From Bacillus bingmayongensis (GTDB taxonomy: Bacteria > Bacillota > Bacilli > Bacillales > Bacillaceae_G), in NCBI RefSeq assembly GCF_000299035.1, contig NZ_JH921519.1:1-64000 (forward strand): a stretch of 64,000 nt of DNA, written 5' to 3'. The translations under genes were made by a program, and so were the position numbers. The notes beneath the pieces were generated by a model that was not told the DNA's origin, did no database searches, and saw only the letters and a program-made list of their open reading frames with translations. Below, in pieces: positions 1-8,597 of this stretch (positions within the stretch are counted from its first letter, which is position 1; the number at the start of each line of letters is the position of its first letter).

Positions 1-34
1 AATAGGCTGTGGAGCAAACTTTCTCCACAGCCTG
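1..34 (-). mobile_element. Right end of a second IS1182-like element (body lies outside the window)
   Basis: These 34 bases are identical to 62255-62288, the terminal hairpin of the complete IS1182-like element at 60727-62288. The element end stops at the same base in both places (after CACAGCCTG), and in both places a rho-independent terminator follows at once. The rest of this copy must lie to the left of the window, with its transposase reading on the minus strand. Seen directly; the family name is inferred from the complete copy. Confidence 0.8.
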
Positions 35-35
35 G

Positions 36-66
36 AAAAGAGAGCTGATTTCAGCTCTCTTTTTCT
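36..66. terminator. Terminator of the SMR gene, next to the IS end
   Basis: AGAGAGCTGA and TCAGCTCTCT form a 10-bp stem with a 2-base loop, with a T-run on the plus side and an A-run on the other. It can end the leftward SMR transcript. It is also the target site that the IS end at 1-34 abuts. Confidence 0.8.
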
Positions 67-68
67 TT

Positions 69-398
69 TTAGTGGGCACTAGATCCTGACATATTTAGTA
101 CTGCTACTCCGCCTATGATAAGTATTAATCCGACAGCAGTTTGCCACGTAAAAGCATCTTTCCAAACAAGTATACCAATCAGTGCCGTTAAAGCCGTTCC
201 TACTCCTGACCAAATCGCGTATGCCGTACTAAGTTGTATATGCTGCAATGCTTTAGAAAGGAAGAAAAATGCTGAGGCAAATCCAAGCACTACTCCTATG
301 CTTGGTAACACTTTTGTAAAACCATTTGATACCTTTAGCATAGTTGTCCCAAATACTTCACTTACAATTGCAATCGCTAAAAAGATAAAGGCTTTCAT
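69..398 (-). CDS. Small multidrug resistance (SMR) family exporter
   Basis: The 109-residue length, four predicted membrane helices, the membrane-embedded Glu14 (in IVSEVFGTTMLK) and Tyr60/Trp63 (in AYAIWSGVGTA) are the family signature. SMR proteins act as inner-membrane dimers that exchange protons for cationic drugs, guanidinium compounds or quaternary ammonium compounds. An AGGAGG site lies 6 bases before the ATG. Bacilli often carry SMR genes as heterodimer pairs; here only one subunit is visible, but the partner could lie beyond the IS at the window edge. The substrate cannot be told from sequence; SugE-type function is an alternative. Confidence 0.9.
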   Translation of the reverse strand: MKAFIFLAIAIVSEVFGTTMLKVSNGFTKVLPSIGVVLGFASAFFFLSKALQHIQLSTAYAIWSGVGTALTALIGILVWKDAFTWQTAVGLILIIGGVAVLNMSGSSAH

Positions 399-410
399 TC
401 GATTCCTCCT

Positions 411-450
411 AAAAAATCCTTCTTAGCATTCTCACTAAGAAGGATTTTTT
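411..450 (-). terminator. Terminator of lipA
   Basis: A 15-16 bp inverted repeat (AATCCTTCTTAG ... CTAAGAAGGATT) with an A/T-rich tail lies directly after the lipA stop. It overlaps the 5' untranslated region of the SMR gene. Confidence 0.85.
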
Positions 451-455
451 TACAA

Positions 456-1352
456 TTATTTTGCTGCTGCTGTATTCTCTTTAGCAGAACGTACTTGCTC
501 ATCTGCATGATAAGAAGAACGTACAAGCGGACCAGCTTCACAGTGGCTAAACCCTTTGCTAAGTGCAATTTCTTTTAGCTCTGCAAATTCAGCTGGTGTG
601 TAATATTTAATAACTGGTAAATGCTTTTTAGATGGTTGTAAATATTGTCCAAGTGTTAAAATATCCACATTGTTCGCACGTAAGTCGTCCATTGCTTCAA
701 TTAAGTCTTCTCTTGTTTCACCTAGTCCCACCATAATGCTAGATTTAGTTGGAATATCAGGTTGCATTTCTTTTGCACGACGTAAAAACTCTAATGAACG
801 GGGATATTTTGCTCTAGCGCGAACTCGGTCAGATAATCGACGTACAGTTTCAATGTTATGGTTTAAAATATCCGGTTTTGCATCCATTAACATTTTTAAG
901 TTTTCTTCTACCCCACCCATATCAGATGGTAACACTTCAATAGACGTGAATGGATTTTTGCGACGAACGGCACGCACTGTTTCAGCAAAAACAGCTGCTC
1001 CGCCATCTTTTAAATCATCACGTGCAACCGCTGTTATAACAACGTGTTTTAAGCCCATTTGTACAACAGAATCTGCTACGCGTTCTGGCTCTTGTAAATC
1101 AAGCTCTGTTGGTAAGCCTGTTTTAACCGCACAAAAACGACAAGCACGTGTACAAACCGCACCTAAGATCATAAATGTTGCTGTTTTTCTTACAGCCCAA
1201 CATTCGTGAATATTTGGACATTTTGCCTCTTCACAAACGGTATGAAGCTGCTTAGAACGCATCATTTTCTTTAAGCCTGTATAGTTTTCATTTGTATTTA
1301 ACTTAATTTTCAACCATTCGGGCTTGCGCTTATATTCTGTTTGTTTTGTCAT
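456..1352 (-). CDS. lipA: Lipoyl synthase LipA
   Basis: A radical-SAM enzyme that inserts two sulfurs into an octanoyl group bound to lipoyl-dependent proteins (GcvH and the E2 subunits of 2-oxoacid dehydrogenases). The auxiliary-cluster cysteines C40, C45 and C51 ([12 protein letters not shown]), the radical-SAM CxxxCxxC at C67, C71 and C74 (CTRACRFC) and the C-terminal RSSY motif are all present. The start at MTKQTEYK gives 298 residues, the usual Bacillus length, and has a GGAG site; an upstream in-frame start would add 17 atypical residues. Gene order lipA-yunA matches B. subtilis. Its likely substrate GcvH is encoded at 21.5 kb. Confidence 0.97.
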   Translation of the reverse strand: MTKQTEYKRKPEWLKIKLNTNENYTGLKKMMRSKQLHTVCEEAKCPNIHECWAVRKTATFMILGAVCTRACRFCAVKTGLPTELDLQEPERVADSVVQMGLKHVVITAVARDDLKDGGAAVFAETVRAVRRKNPFTSIEVLPSDMGGVEENLKMLMDAKPDILNHNIETVRRLSDRVRARAKYPRSLEFLRRAKEMQPDIPTKSSIMVGLGETREDLIEAMDDLRANNVDILTLGQYLQPSKKHLPVIKYYTPAEFAELKEIALSKGFSHCEAGPLVRSSYHADEQVRSAKENTAAAK

Positions 1353-1542
1353 GTTATCAACTCCGCACAATATGAAATAGTTTACCGTGTTCGCTTCTTT
1401 CAATGTAACATATCTATTCTAACGTATGAAAGCGATTTGCTCAAATGAAGATTCCAATAATTTTTACCAATGATTTACTATAATGAAATATCTCGTATAT
1501 CCCACACTAAAGAGAGTGATGTTGTGAAAGGAGTTCATTTTC

Positions 1543-2541
1543 ATGCTTCGAAAGATTTCCATATTGCTTTCTATTTGTTTTCTTCTTCAGCAAGGGGTTG
1601 CCTATAGTGAAGTTGATCAAAAACAAATATACGAAAAGCGCATGACAATATATAAAGAAACAGAAAAAATTTCTCGTATTCCATGGTATTATTTAGCCGC
1701 AATTGATCAATATGAACGAAATATACGGAGCGTAAGAAGAGATATTCCGAAAAAACCTAACGCTATCATTTCAATTTACTTCAAACCAGAGGTGTGGTCT
1801 GGTCCTGCTAATAGTTCTACTAATGATACTTTCCCCCATACCATTTCCCTGTTTGGAGGAATTGGTTTAGATGGCGATAAAGATGGATTTGCAAATGCAA
1901 ATAACGACAGGGATCTTTTGCACACAATGGCGACCATTGTAAAGAAACAAGGAACATCAGAAGATCGTATTAAAATTATGCTTTGGGAATATTATAGGCG
2001 TGCAAAAACAGTTGAGCTTATTACGGAATATGCTCGCATGTATAAGCACTACGGCCGTATTAACTTAGAAGGGAACGCTTTTCCTCTTCCTGTTCATAGC
2101 GATCATAGCTATCGTAGCACCTTTGGAGCTGGACGGAGCTTTGGCGGAAGACGCATTCATGAAGGAACTGATATTTTTGCAAGACATGGCGTACCAGTAC
2201 GATCTACTTGCTACGGTATTATTGAAACAAAGGGCTGGAACCGCCTTGGCGGCTGGCGCATCGGCATTCGCGATTTATATAACAATTATCATTATTACGC
2301 ACATTTAGGCGGTTTTTCAAAAGAAATACAACTTGGACAAATTGTCGAACCAGGAAAAGTCCTTGGGTTTGTTGGAAATACAGGCTATGGTCCTCCTGGC
2401 ACAGCCGGAAAATTCCCACCGCACTTACACTTTGGGATGTATAAAGACAATGGCTATACAGAATGGGCTTTCGATCCGTACATGCATTTAAGTTTGTGGG
2501 AGCGGAAAGAACGTGCGAATTTAAAAAATAACCGTAGCTAA
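1543..2541 (+). CDS. lytH: M23-family peptidoglycan endopeptidase, LytH/YunA type
   Basis: 332 residues with an N-terminal signal sequence (about 1-22) and a C-terminal LytM/M23 zinc peptidase domain from about residue 185. The metal and catalytic residues are visible: H206 and D210 in HEGTD, H254 in YYAHL, and H294/H296 in PPHLHFG. In B. subtilis the homologue beside lipA is the sporulation L-Ala-D-Glu endopeptidase that trims cortex peptidoglycan; the same position here supports that role. It is divergent from lipA, with an AAAGGAG site before the ATG. A sporulation sigma-factor promoter is likely but I could not assign one. Confidence 0.9.
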   Translation: MLRKISILLSICFLLQQGVAYSEVDQKQIYEKRMTIYKETEKISRIPWYYLAAIDQYERNIRSVRRDIPKKPNAIISIYFKPEVWSGPANSSTNDTFPHTISLFGGIGLDGDKDGFANANNDRDLLHTMATIVKKQGTSEDRIKIMLWEYYRRAKTVELITEYARMYKHYGRINLEGNAFPLPVHSDHSYRSTFGAGRSFGGRRIHEGTDIFARHGVPVRSTCYGIIETKGWNRLGGWRIGIRDLYNNYHYYAHLGGFSKEIQLGQIVEPGKVLGFVGNTGYGPPGTAGKFPPHLHFGMYKDNGYTEWAFDPYMHLSLWERKERANLKNNRS

Positions 2542-2558
2542 TTGCTACGGTTATTTTC
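2529..2558 (+). terminator. Terminator of lytH
   Basis: TAACCGTAGC and GCTACGGTTA form a stem followed by TTTTCTTTT, overlapping the lytH stop codon. Confidence 0.85.
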
Positions 2559-2613
2559 TTTTAAATCCATAATATCTTTTCAAACATACTCATTCGTTAT
2601 AGTATATATCCCG

Positions 2614-2937
2614 TTAATCCTTTGGTTTCTTTGACAAAAATCTCCACACATTTAGCATCAGCTTAAAAAACCAATAAAACACAAAAAAGTTAAAGAAAAA
2701 CCCTAATGGATTAAAACCAAGTATCCAACTACCAAAATAAGTAAAATTTTCTGCAGGTATACCAAAGTAAAGAAATTCCCCATCACTTGGTCCTGTTGTA
2801 GGAATAAAGGCACATATGGTAGCAAAAATCAGACTTATAAAATACAACTTCTTTTTGGTTGAATCCATTTTTCTGTAGCTTAACACATGCCAAGTTATTA
2901 CAGATACGATTCCTAAAAAGAAAAGTATTTCTACCAT
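2614..2937 (-). CDS. Small membrane protein of unknown function
   Basis: 107 residues with about three hydrophobic segments (1-18, 28-45, 70-95) and a basic C-terminus (LSKKPKD). I do not recognise a family. The start at MVEILFF has a GGGGTG site; a GTG four codons upstream is possible. It sits between lytH and yunB, where B. subtilis has no gene, so it is likely a local addition. Confidence 0.65.
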   Translation of the reverse strand: MVEILFFLGIVSVITWHVLSYRKMDSTKKKLYFISLIFATICAFIPTTGPSDGEFLYFGIPAENFTYFGSWILGFNPLGFFFNFFVFYWFFKLMLNVWRFLSKKPKD

Positions 2938-3065
2938 TTTACACCCCACACTTATTTTAATATCTTCAACTTTTCAAGTTACCTTCTATTATAAATATGG
3001 AATGATATGTAATTTTATTTATCTTCCCATTTTACAAAAATAAGTAGAAGAAAAAAGCGAATGAC

Positions 3066-3803
3066 TTAATCATCCGCTTTCTTTCCTTTACTATCTGGCA
3101 CAACGACTCCGCCGCTCCCATAATAAGATGGTACCTCTCCTTGTACAATTCGCGTCGCAATTGGAATATTTTGTTTCACTGTAATTTCTTTTGTACGAAA
3201 TGGAATAATTACCTGCAGCGTAACGTCCACTTCCATAACGACTTCAATCGCTGTATTATTAATACCATGCGGTTTCACATTTTGCTTAATATCCGTACTT
3301 ACATGACCAATTGTTGTAAAATCAATCGGAATATCTGGCCCTAAATTTCCAAGTAGTGCATTATCCGTTATGCGCCCAAGAGGAACAGACATCGACACTC
3401 CACTCTCTTCTGGAAGACCGAGCGCCTTCATATCCCCCTTCTCCACTTGATGCAAATATTTCTCTATGTATGCAGTAGTCGATGTTAAAATCTCATTTAC
3501 TTGCTTTGTATTTAAATCGATTGTAGATACTTTTCCATTCTTATCATTTTGTACTTTCATTAATGAATCAACATCAAATCCTTCTTTAATTCGATCCTTT
3601 ACCGCCTTCGTCATCACAACCGTTGCCATTTTATGTGTCTGCATTTCCCCATACTTGATCAACGTTGGTTGAATACTTTTATTCACAATCCAGAATCCTT
3701 GTAAAGTTAATAATAAAAAAATGATAAACGAAATAAGTAGTACATGGCGAAAGGGAAGCGGTCCTTTTCGAAACCGCGAAGCTCTTGGACGAAATGTACG
3801 CAT
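3066..3803 (-). CDS. yunB: Sporulation protein YunB
   Basis: 245 residues with a basic N-terminus, one membrane helix at about residues 20-41 and a long extracytoplasmic domain. The length, topology and place in the yunA-yunB-yunC-yunD block match B. subtilis YunB, a sigma-E-dependent sporulation protein of unknown biochemical function. The C-terminal region (PLGRITDNALLGNLGPDIPI and following) resembles the domain shared with some sporulation membrane proteins. Confidence 0.88.
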   Translation of the reverse strand: MRTFRPRASRFRKGPLPFRHVLLISFIIFLLLTLQGFWIVNKSIQPTLIKYGEMQTHKMATVVMTKAVKDRIKEGFDVDSLMKVQNDKNGKVSTIDLNTKQVNEILTSTTAYIEKYLHQVEKGDMKALGLPEESGVSMSVPLGRITDNALLGNLGPDIPIDFTTIGHVSTDIKQNVKPHGINNTAIEVVMEVDVTLQVIIPFRTKEITVKQNIPIATRIVQGEVPSYYGSGGVVVPDSKGKKADD

Positions 3804-3858
3804 AAGAAAACCCTCCTTCTTATATCATTTCTATGCAAGAAAGAGGGACGATATATGC

Positions 3859-4161
3859 TTATATCATTTTTAATAACGCATCTTTTCCAATTGTTCCTGC
3901 TGGAATGCCTAAAGCCTCGGCACCAGTCGTTACCGATTCAAGCGGTGCTTCAAGAAGCTGCTCAATCGTTCTCACGCCAACTGCACGACCAGCAATAATT
4001 CCTCGGTCCCCTAACTTCTCGTTTAAGAGACCAACATCTAAAGCGCCACACATAATATATCCTTTATCGCTCATAACAGCCAGCAAATTTGTTTTCGGAA
4101 GCTTTACGCTAACCGCTATAAACGTATAGTTATCAATGTTAATTGGTTCCACATTCACCAT
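3859..4161 (-). CDS. yunC: YunC family protein (DUF1805)
   Basis: 100 residues, compact and without membrane segments. It is recognised by size, the Gly-rich core (YIMCGALDVGLLNEKL) and its place between yunB and yunD. A crystal structure class exists for this family but no reaction is established. A GGAG site precedes the ATG. Confidence 0.85.
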   Translation of the reverse strand: MVNVEPINIDNYTFIAVSVKLPKTNLLAVMSDKGYIMCGALDVGLLNEKLGDRGIIAGRAVGVRTIEQLLEAPLESVTTGAEALGIPAGTIGKDALLKMI

Positions 4162-4228
4162 AGTTCACACACTCCTCTCTTTCTTATCTTTATGAAAAGA
4201 AAAAAATGAGTGTTACAGGTTAACTAGC

Positions 4229-5644
4229 CTATAGTTTAATGGAAGATGTATAAGTTATTAACATCTCTGTTAACACATCTCGTAACAGTTCTGGCATATA
4301 ATATTGTTTTTCAGAAAGTGTGGATAGTTCTGGGTATAAGTACCCGAACGTAAACATATCGATCGTTCCAACAGTATATACGCGATTTAATTCTAAAGAT
4401 TCCCCATTAATCAGCACATCTTTAAGTAAAATTTTATTTCCAGGAATCGTATCTGGAATAACTTCGATACCATCATAAATCATTTTCCCCATCACTTTCC
4501 CACGAAAGCCGAGCCCTTTTACTTCAAGCCCCTCCATATTTGGACGACGTGCTTTTAAAATAACTTCCCGTAATGTTTTGCCTTTTACTTTTAGTGCACA
4601 TGGATTAATAGGATGTGGACAAATGCGGTGGATATCTCCTCGTGTGACAATTCCTTCTGTTAATCCTTCTAATAATACACCTGCATTCACCATGCCAATC
4701 TCAGCATTACACCACTCTTTTAATGCACTGGCAAGCATACTAGAAAATGTTGTTTCCTTGAACCAATCAATCGGTAAAGGTTCCTTTAACTCAATAATCG
4801 GTTCTGCCATAATCCGCTTACTTTCTTCCTCTAACACTTCAATCGTAGGTAACGCCTCTCCGGAAACTTTCAGCTCTTTTGTACAAAGCGCTCGCCCGTC
4901 TTTTTTCACAACTTGCTTTGTCTCTTTGTCTACTGTTAACTGAACGTGTCCAACGTAGCGCCCCCACTTTTCCCCGCAACAAAGAAGAGTCTCATTTACA
5001 AGAACACCATGCTCAAACAAATGATGCGTATGCCCTCCTAAAATAACATCAATATCATAATGCTCTGCCATATACTCATCTGCATTCTTTCCAAGATGAG
5101 AAAGAACGACAGTAACATCAGCTTTTTCTTTCACGTCTTCTAGAATTACTTCCAAATGCGTAATTGGATCTTCAATATGCCAACCTAACATTTCATAAAA
5201 ATCAGGATAAGCTACCGTTAAGCCGATAAAAGCTATCGTAATTCCATCTGCAGTTGTATGCAGCTTGTACGGCTTTGCCCAAGTAGGACGCGTTCCGTCT
5301 TTTTCAAATAAATTAGCTAGCAATACTTCAAAATTAGCTTCATCATATAGATGATCTAAATGCTCTTTTGCTAATGTAATGCCTTCATTATTTCCAATCG
5401 TTACATAATCATATAACGCTTCGTTTAATAATTTCGTATTCCCCTGTCCATTCGTTGCTTCCGTTATGCGATGAAAACGATCTACATGATCGCCAATATC
5501 TAATGTAAAAACAGACTCTCCGGCTTTCTGTCTACGCTTTTTCTCTTCTTGTACAAACCGAGAAATCTGTGGCCAATTTTCAAAATGACTATGTATATCG
5601 TTTGTATGATAAAGGTGAATGATTGTTTCTTTATTGATATCCAG
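4229..5644 (-). CDS. yunD: Metallophosphoesterase/5'-nucleotidase family protein YunD, probable CTG start
   Basis: The frame runs unbroken from a TGA just upstream of 5644 to the stop at 4229 and codes 471 residues, matching the roughly 460-residue YunD. The N-terminal metallophosphoesterase motifs are HTNDIHSHFEN, DIGDHVD, GNNEG and GGHTHH, followed by the C-terminal 5'-nucleotidase domain (from about residue 290). No ATG, GTG or TTG is available before a TTG at 5323, and that TTG would remove the first two metal-binding motifs. A GAGGAGG lies 8 bases before CTG at 5644-5642, so CTG is the best start. Likely hydrolyses nucleotide-type phosphoesters; the substrate is unknown. Confidence 0.85.
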   Translation of the reverse strand: MDINKETIIHLYHTNDIHSHFENWPQISRFVQEEKKRRQKAGESVFTLDIGDHVDRFHRITEATNGQGNTKLLNEALYDYVTIGNNEGITLAKEHLDHLYDEANFEVLLANLFEKDGTRPTWAKPYKLHTTADGITIAFIGLTVAYPDFYEMLGWHIEDPITHLEVILEDVKEKADVTVVLSHLGKNADEYMAEHYDIDVILGGHTHHLFEHGVLVNETLLCCGEKWGRYVGHVQLTVDKETKQVVKKDGRALCTKELKVSGEALPTIEVLEEESKRIMAEPIIELKEPLPIDWFKETTFSSMLASALKEWCNAEIGMVNAGVLLEGLTEGIVTRGDIHRICPHPINPCALKVKGKTLREVILKARRPNMEGLEVKGLGFRGKVMGKMIYDGIEVIPDTIPGNKILLKDVLINGESLELNRVYTVGTIDMFTFGYLYPELSTLSEKQYYMPELLRDVLTEMLITYTSSIKL

Positions 5645-5800
5645 AGAAAAAACCTCCTCTCAGTTCCTTACTGCCTTTTACGCTATGCGCGTGCAATAAT
5701 CCTGTAAATACATTTCGCCTTTTCTTGCTATTTTACATTGTACTCTCATTGAATGAAAAAGCAAAAAGATACCTTTCAATTAGAAAATCTTTACACTAAA

Positions 5801-5957
5801 ATAAAGTGAAACTTCCATCAGTGGGGGTTTTCTTCATCCCCCACTGATGGTCAGCCCTCACGAATCGGGCTTTTACGGGCAGTTGTCCCCCACCTATCTT
5901 CCTCGTTTCTCTCTGAATCTTGAGGTGGGGTCTTACTGCCCACGAATAGCAGGATAA
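5801..5957 (+). repeat. bcr1-like dispersed palindromic repeat, full-length copy
   Basis: About 157 bases starting ATAAAGTGAAACTT and ending GAATAGCAGGATAAA. It contains a hairpin CCATCAGTGGGGG/CCCCCACTGATGG and a second imperfect hairpin (CGGGCAGTTGTCCCCCACCT paired with AGGTGGGGTCTTACTGCCC). ATAAA (TTTAT on the other strand) flanks both ends. Length and flanks fit the bcr1 element known from the B. cereus group; that assignment is from memory. It fills most of the 330-base gap between yunD and the next gene. Related copies: 52318, 57723, 58545 and 63706. Confidence 0.75.
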
Positions 5958-5976
5958 ATGTACGGAGGTGACTCAT

Positions 5977-6261
5977 TTGTCTAACAAATATAGCTTTCTC
6001 TCTCTATGGATTACATTAGCTGGAGTTGTTTTATTTTCACTCAGTTACGCTCTTGCGGCAAATTCAAAATTTTTACCAATCATTTTCTTTTTTACTAGCA
6101 TCACTTGCATCATCCTCGGCCTCATATTCAGCATGATCGCCATAAACAAAAACGAACCAAGCAAATGGAAGTTTGTAAGTATTTTGGTTCCACTTCTAGC
6201 TGTTATCTTCATATTACTTATCCCTGTTCTCATCGGAGCATTTGGCTTTAGGGAACCATAA
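5977..6261 (+). CDS. Small membrane protein, unknown function
   Basis: 94 residues with three hydrophobic segments (about 7-26, 31-52, 66-88) and a short polar loop NKNEPSKWK. TTG at 5977 is chosen because GGAGG lies 8 bases upstream; the GTG at 5968 is inside that site. No family recognised. It follows the bcr1-like repeat. Confidence 0.6.
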   Translation: MSNKYSFLSLWITLAGVVLFSLSYALAANSKFLPIIFFFTSITCIILGLIFSMIAINKNEPSKWKFVSILVPLLAVIFILLIPVLIGAFGFREP

Positions 6262-6471
6262 AAACGCCTTGCTGAGCAGGGCGCTTTCGCATTTCTAATT
6301 AACCATTTAAATTCTATATATTCTTCTTGTTCTTTTCGAGCGGATTTATCCCACATTAACACTGTCATCCCTATACTCACTTCCATAATTAAATCTACTA
6401 TTAATCCACTTGAACACTCCTTATAAAAAATTTTCTGAAAAAACATTGCATTTTTGATACATAATATATAT

Positions 6472-6496
6472 ATTGTATATAGAGTATATATACAAT
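6472..6496 (+). promoter_or_regulatory. Inverted repeat upstream of the GntR regulator, likely its operator
   Basis: ATTGTATATA, a short centre, and TATATACAAT form an inverted repeat 23 bases before the gntR start. It is TGTA/TACA-type, as YtrA-subfamily GntR regulators use, so it fits autorepression. Seen in sequence; the binding is inferred. Confidence 0.5.
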
Positions 6497-6518
6497 ATAA
6501 AGACTAAGAGGGATTTGC

Positions 6519-6890
6519 ATGCAAATAATCATTTCAAATAGTTCCAAGGAGCCAATTTACGAACAAATTAAAAATCAAATAAAGTCGCTAATTTTAACTG
6601 GTGATTTAAAAGAGGGATCGCCACTCCCATCAATGCGCCAGCTCGCAAAGGATTTGCAAATTAGTATTATTACGACAAAGCGCGCGTATAAGGAGCTAGA
6701 AAAAGCAGGCTTTATTTATTCAATTGTAGGTAAGGGCTCGTTTGTTGCTGAACAAAATTTAGATATAGTACGTGAGAAAAAATTAAAAGTTATTGAAGAA
6801 CAGTTATTGTCTGTCATTACTAATAGTAAGGAAATTGGGCTACCGCTAGCGGAACTGCGAGAATTATTAACTATTTTATATGAGGAGTAA
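6519..6890 (+). CDS. GntR-family repressor, YtrA subfamily
   Basis: 123 residues with a winged helix in the first 75 (EPIYEQIKNQIKSLILTGDL, then SMRQLAKDLQISIITTKRAYKELEKAGFI) and a short helical tail instead of a large effector domain, as in YtrA. It leads an operon with an ABC ATPase and a permease, the usual YtrA arrangement, where the regulator responds to membrane-active antibiotics. It probably represses its own operon through the palindrome at 6472-6496. Confidence 0.9.
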   Translation: MQIIISNSSKEPIYEQIKNQIKSLILTGDLKEGSPLPSMRQLAKDLQISIITTKRAYKELEKAGFIYSIVGKGSFVAEQNLDIVREKKLKVIEEQLLSVITNSKEIGLPLAELRELLTILYEE

Positions 6891-6895
6891 AACGT

Positions 6896-7762
6896 ATGGA
6901 GAATATAGTAGAGCTACACAATGTTAGTAAAACATTTCAAGGTTTTTCGATAAAGCAATTAAATTTACAAATCAAAAAAGGATTTGTAACAGGATTCATC
7001 GGCGCAAATGGTGCCGGTAAATCGACAATTATTAAAATAATGATGAACTTATTAAAGCCAGATGCGGGCGAGGTTAAAATTTTCGGCTTAGACTACGCAA
7101 CGCACGAAAAAGAAATTAAAGAGCGCATCAGTTTTGTTTTTGATAGTAACGTATTTTATGAAGGCTTAAATCTAAAGGATATTAAGCGTATGATCGCCCC
7201 TGCTTATAAAAATTGGGACGAAACGATATTTAAGCGCTATATAGAACAGTTTGAATTGCCAATGAATAAAGCGATTAAAACTTTTTCAAAAGGGATGCAG
7301 ATGAAGGCTTCATTAGCGCTTGCGCTATCACATCATGCCGAGTTGATTATTATGGATGAGCCAACAGCGGGCTTAGACCCAATATTTAGGCGTGAATTAC
7401 TCGATTTACTACATGAATTAATGCTTGATGGCAATCGCACAATTTTCTTCTCTACACATATTACGACGGATTTAGATCGCATCGCTGATTTTATTGCTTT
7501 TTTAAAAAAGGGAAAATTAATCTTTAATCAATCGATTCATGAAGTAGAAGAAAACTATGCCTTAGTAAAAGGTAGTACGGATTTATTAGACCGCGATACA
7601 GAAAAAGCCTTTGTACATGTTCATCGTGCACCGACTGGCTTTGAGGCATTAACGAATAATGTAACTGAAGTTGAACAAATTTTTGGTAATGAAGTTATGA
7701 TTGAACGTGCCTCATTAGAAGATATCATGTATTACTCGAAAGGAGTAGGGCATCATGCTTAA
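6896..7762 (+). CDS. ABC transporter ATP-binding protein (YtrB-like)
   Basis: 288 residues. Walker A is GANGAGKST at residues 36-44, Walker B LIIMDEPTAGLDP and the H-loop FSTHI. The signature motif reads FSKGMQMK rather than LSGGQ, as in other YtrB-type ATPases. Starts 6 bases after the gntR stop and overlaps the permease start by 8 bases, so the three genes form one operon. The substrate is unknown; related systems confer bacitracin or cell-wall antibiotic tolerance or export. Confidence 0.9.
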   Translation: MENIVELHNVSKTFQGFSIKQLNLQIKKGFVTGFIGANGAGKSTIIKIMMNLLKPDAGEVKIFGLDYATHEKEIKERISFVFDSNVFYEGLNLKDIKRMIAPAYKNWDETIFKRYIEQFELPMNKAIKTFSKGMQMKASLALALSHHAELIIMDEPTAGLDPIFRRELLDLLHELMLDGNRTIFFSTHITTDLDRIADFIAFLKKGKLIFNQSIHEVEENYALVKGSTDLLDRDTEKAFVHVHRAPTGFEALTNNVTEVEQIFGNEVMIERASLEDIMYYSKGVGHHA

Positions 7763-8363
7763 TTTAATCAAGCGCGATTTAATTTTACAGAAGAAACAAT
7801 TACTCTTTTATTTAGGCTTCATTATCTTTTTTATTGTGATGAACAAGCACCACCCTATTTTTATATTTACGCTTGCAAGTATTTTGATTCCATTTAATAC
7901 GCATGCCTACGATGCAAAAGCAGAAACAAATATTTTATTAAATTCTTTACCATATACACGTAAGGAAATTGTCGCTTCACGTTATATTGGAGCAATTGTT
8001 TACATGTTGCTAGCAATTACTGCAACAAGCGCAATGCTTATCATCTTTCAAAAGTCATTTACTGTAGAGCATATTTTAATGGGCAATGCATTGTTTTTGC
8101 TATTTGCAGCCTTTACATTTCCACTATTTTATCAATTTAAACAAGAGCATCTGATTTTGTTTATTATGGCTTCATTTTTAGGATTAACTGCTTTTGGTCC
8201 ACCTGCTGTACAATTTCTTGCAACAGAGTTTAGTACGGTTACCGATGCAATTTTCAGCTTATCTATCCCTACTTTGTATGCCATAGCTACGATTATTATC
8301 ATATGTGCTTATATCATTTCATGGAGGGTATCATTAATCATTTATCAACGTAAAGCATTTTAA
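7755..8363 (+). CDS. ABC-2 type membrane permease
   Basis: 202 residues with about six membrane helices and the N-terminal pattern MLNLIKRDLILQKKQLL typical of ABC-2 permeases that pair with YtrB-type ATPases. It overlaps the ATPase gene by 8 bases (translational coupling). It is short, as expected for a subunit that dimerises to form the pore. Confidence 0.85.
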   Translation: MLNLIKRDLILQKKQLLFYLGFIIFFIVMNKHHPIFIFTLASILIPFNTHAYDAKAETNILLNSLPYTRKEIVASRYIGAIVYMLLAITATSAMLIIFQKSFTVEHILMGNALFLLFAAFTFPLFYQFKQEHLILFIMASFLGLTAFGPPAVQFLATEFSTVTDAIFSLSIPTLYAIATIIIICAYIISWRVSLIIYQRKAF

Positions 8364-8402
8364 TTCAGAATATTCCTTATTATGATTCATTTTTTAAAAG
8401 AG

Positions 8403-8431
8403 AAAAATCCGGTGAGGTTTCACCGGATTTT
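8403..8431 (+). terminator. Terminator of the GntR-ABC operon
   Basis: AAAATCCGGTGA and TCACCGGATTTT form a 12-bp stem followed by TCTTATG. Confidence 0.8.
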
Positions 8432-8527
8432 CTTATGTGCCAAAGGACATTTCAAAATATCTTTTCCGCTTTACTCATTCCGGTTGTCCTCAAAACATTT
8501 TAATTTACGGAACCTTAAAATAGAATA

Positions 8528-8558
8528 TTGACTCTCCAGTTAGGGGAGTATGTATGAT
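8528..8558 (+). promoter_or_regulatory. MerR-type promoter with 19-base spacer
   Basis: TTGACT at 8528-8533 and TATGAT at 8553-8558 are 19 bases apart, the stretched spacing that MerR-family activators correct by twisting DNA. The spacer holds the dyad ACTCTCC-AGTTA-GGGGAGT. It lies 40 bases before the MerR-family start, so the regulator is probably autoregulated. Confidence 0.8.
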
Positions 8559-8597
8559 ACATTTGTAATCCAAAATGTGCACACAAGGATGATGATT

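Noticed and set aside
670-1209. Long open frame antisense to lipA (+ strand, 179 codons)
   Set aside because: It lies wholly within lipA, has no ribosome site and composition is typical of a shadow frame.
2219-2419. ORF antisense to lytH
   Set aside because: Fully covered by the strong M23 coding sequence.
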